Made by a program: the position numbers and the translations under genes
Shown here: positions 5,750 through 6,631 of the stretch, in pieces
How positions within the stretch are numbered: position 1 is the stretch's first letter
Layout of the letters: each line of letters starts with the position of its first letter
Origin: Pseudomonadota bacterium
GTDB taxonomy: Bacteria; Pseudomonadota; Alphaproteobacteria; Rhodospirillales; 2-02-FULL-58-16
DNA length: 6,631 bases
Assembly (NCBI GenBank): GCA_022560215.1
Contig: JADFTO010000151.1
Coordinates: 1 to 6,631 of the forward strand
Direction of reading: 5' to 3'
The notes under the pieces: generated by a model
Told to the model about the DNA's origin: nothing
The model's database searches: none
What the model saw: only the letters and a program-made list of their open reading frames with translations

Positions 5750-6631
5750 ATGGTATTCGGGCTCAAGCACCGCAAGAACGCCAGAAATTCGACCGACGCC
5801 ACGGCCTTCCGGCAGCATCTGGAGGAGCAGCGCGAATGGCGGCGCCACCGGTTCCGCATTCTCGTCGGCATCGACGGTTCAGACGAGTCCTACGACGGCC
5901 TCCGGTTCGCGGCCAAAATGGGATGGAGCGACGACTGCGACATCATCCTGCTCTACGTGCGTTCCTTTGATCATGGGCTGCGAACGGGCGGCCTGCAGGT
6001 CCGCATCGCCCGCGAAAACATGCTCGATTGGGGCCTGGAACTCCCGGAAATCCAGTACCTGAAGAAAGGCCGCGACATCCTGGTCGAGCACGGGGACATG
6101 TCCACCGATTGGGACGTCACGTCGTCCCATACGGACTTGATGGGCGATCCCTTGGGCGACAACAAGATCGAGTACAGCCACGAGAGCGGGAAAAGCATCG
6201 TGCTCAAGCTGAAGACTGCGCCGGATCCGGCCAGCGGCATCCTCGATCAGTACGAAATGGGGCCTTACAACCTGATCATCCTCGGCCAGCCCGACCACTG
6301 GAGTAACGAGATCAGTTCCTTTTGGGACACGGGCGCCGCCCGGAAGGTGGCCATCCGGGCGCCTTGTTCGGTACTCATATCCAGGGCGCAGCCGGACTAT
6401 GGCAAGGGCCATCTGCTGTGCATCGACGGCACCGAGCATTGCCTGGATTCGATGCGCCGGGCGGCCATCCTCGCCCGCCATTGCAACAGGACCGTTTCGC
6501 TGCTGGCGGTGGCCCCGAACGAGGAAGGCTTGCCCCGGGCCGAGGAGTCCCTGGCCGAAGCCAGGGACATGCTGGACGAAATCGATATCGAGGCCGTCGA
6601 TTCCCTCACCCGGCTGGGAGATCCGACAGAG
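5750..6631 (+). CDS. Tandem universal stress protein (UspA-like) domain protein, 3' end outside window
   Basis: This frame runs from ATG 5750 to the last base of the window without a stop: 294 residues, incomplete. The first domain spans about residues 35-211. It starts with FRILVGIDGSDES (Asp42 at the end of strand 1, as in ATP-binding Usps) and continues with the strand DIILLYVR. It later has GPYNLIILGQ (171-180) and closes with ARKVAIRAPCSVLIS (ending at 211), the Usp C-terminal pattern. A second domain begins near 220 with GHLLCIDGTEHCLDSMRRAA and then SLLAVAP, running off the edge. The first domain is longer than the usual 140-150 residues because of a hydrophilic insertion between about 90 and 160. 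The canonical G-x2-G-x9-G-S/T nucleotide loop is not recognisable: after LGQPDHW the chain reaches DTGAARK. A basic, helical N-terminus of about 34 residues precedes the fold. The gene starts 2 nt after the permease stop, so a role as soluble partner or sensor for that permease is a reasonable inference. Confidence 0.8.
   Translation, partial: MVFGLKHRKNARNSTDATAFRQHLEEQREWRRHRFRILVGIDGSDESYDGLRFAAKMGWSDDCDIILLYVRSFDHGLRTGGLQVRIARENMLDWGLELPEIQYLKKGRDILVEHGDMSTDWDVTSSHTDLMGDPLGDNKIEYSHESGKSIVLKLKTAPDPASGILDQYEMGPYNLIILGQPDHWSNEISSFWDTGAARKVAIRAPCSVLISRAQPDYGKGHLLCIDGTEHCLDSMRRAAILARHCNRTVSLLAVAPNEEGLPRAEESLAEARDMLDEIDIEAVDSLTRLGDPTE

Noticed and set aside
5879..6481. 200-codon minus-strand open frame near the right edge
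   Set aside because: The plus strand here carries a continuous frame with Usp motifs from 5750 to the edge and a good ribosome-binding site, so the antisense frame is a shadow.
1..6631. CRISPR arrays, tRNA or rRNA genes, insertion sequences, toxin-antitoxin or phage-defence genes
   Set aside because: No regularly spaced repeats, cloverleaf-like segments, transposase motifs or defence-protein signatures were seen on either strand.

Overview
The window reads as a high-GC chromosomal segment from an alphaproteobacterium. The strongly GC-biased third positions, the class of transketolase, and the short palindromic intergenic repeats bounded by TAGAGC/GCTCTA suggest a Rhodospirillales-like host. 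This placement is an inference from style and protein families; no rRNA or other taxonomic marker is present.

Layout, all on the + strand. (1) Bases 3-203 are the 3' end of a gene whose product resembles a response-regulator receiver domain that has lost the phosphoacceptor aspartate. (2) Bases 204-400 are an intergenic region dominated by two palindromes (202-258 and 271-334). No convincing promoter is visible there, although this is where the promoter of the following operon should lie. (3) Bases 401-4160 hold three sugar-phosphate enzymes in tight succession: transketolase (tkt), class I fructose-bisphosphate aldolase and ribulose-phosphate 3-epimerase (rpe). The gaps are 17 and 26 nt. (4) Bases 4185-5747 encode a polytopic SLC13/DASS-type permease, 24 nt after rpe. 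(5) From 5750 to the window edge runs a large tandem universal-stress-protein (Usp) type protein, starting 2 nt after the permease stop. It has no stop before the edge and is therefore 3'-truncated by the window.

How the genes work together: transketolase, aldolase and Rpe together interconvert fructose-6-P, triose-P, erythrose-4-P, sedoheptulose-bisphosphate, xylulose-5-P and ribulose-5-P. This is the regenerative half of the Calvin-Benson cycle and equally the non-oxidative pentose phosphate pathway. No RuBisCO or phosphoribulokinase is visible, so autotrophy cannot be claimed from this window alone. The short gaps and lack of internal terminators suggest one transcript from tkt through usp.

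The least ordinary part is the 3' half. The permease departs from the canonical Na+/substrate-binding SNT signatures of the DASS family at both sites, and it appears translationally coupled to a tandem Usp protein with a long insertion and a non-canonical nucleotide-binding loop. This looks like a transporter plus cognate regulator module riding behind central-carbon genes.
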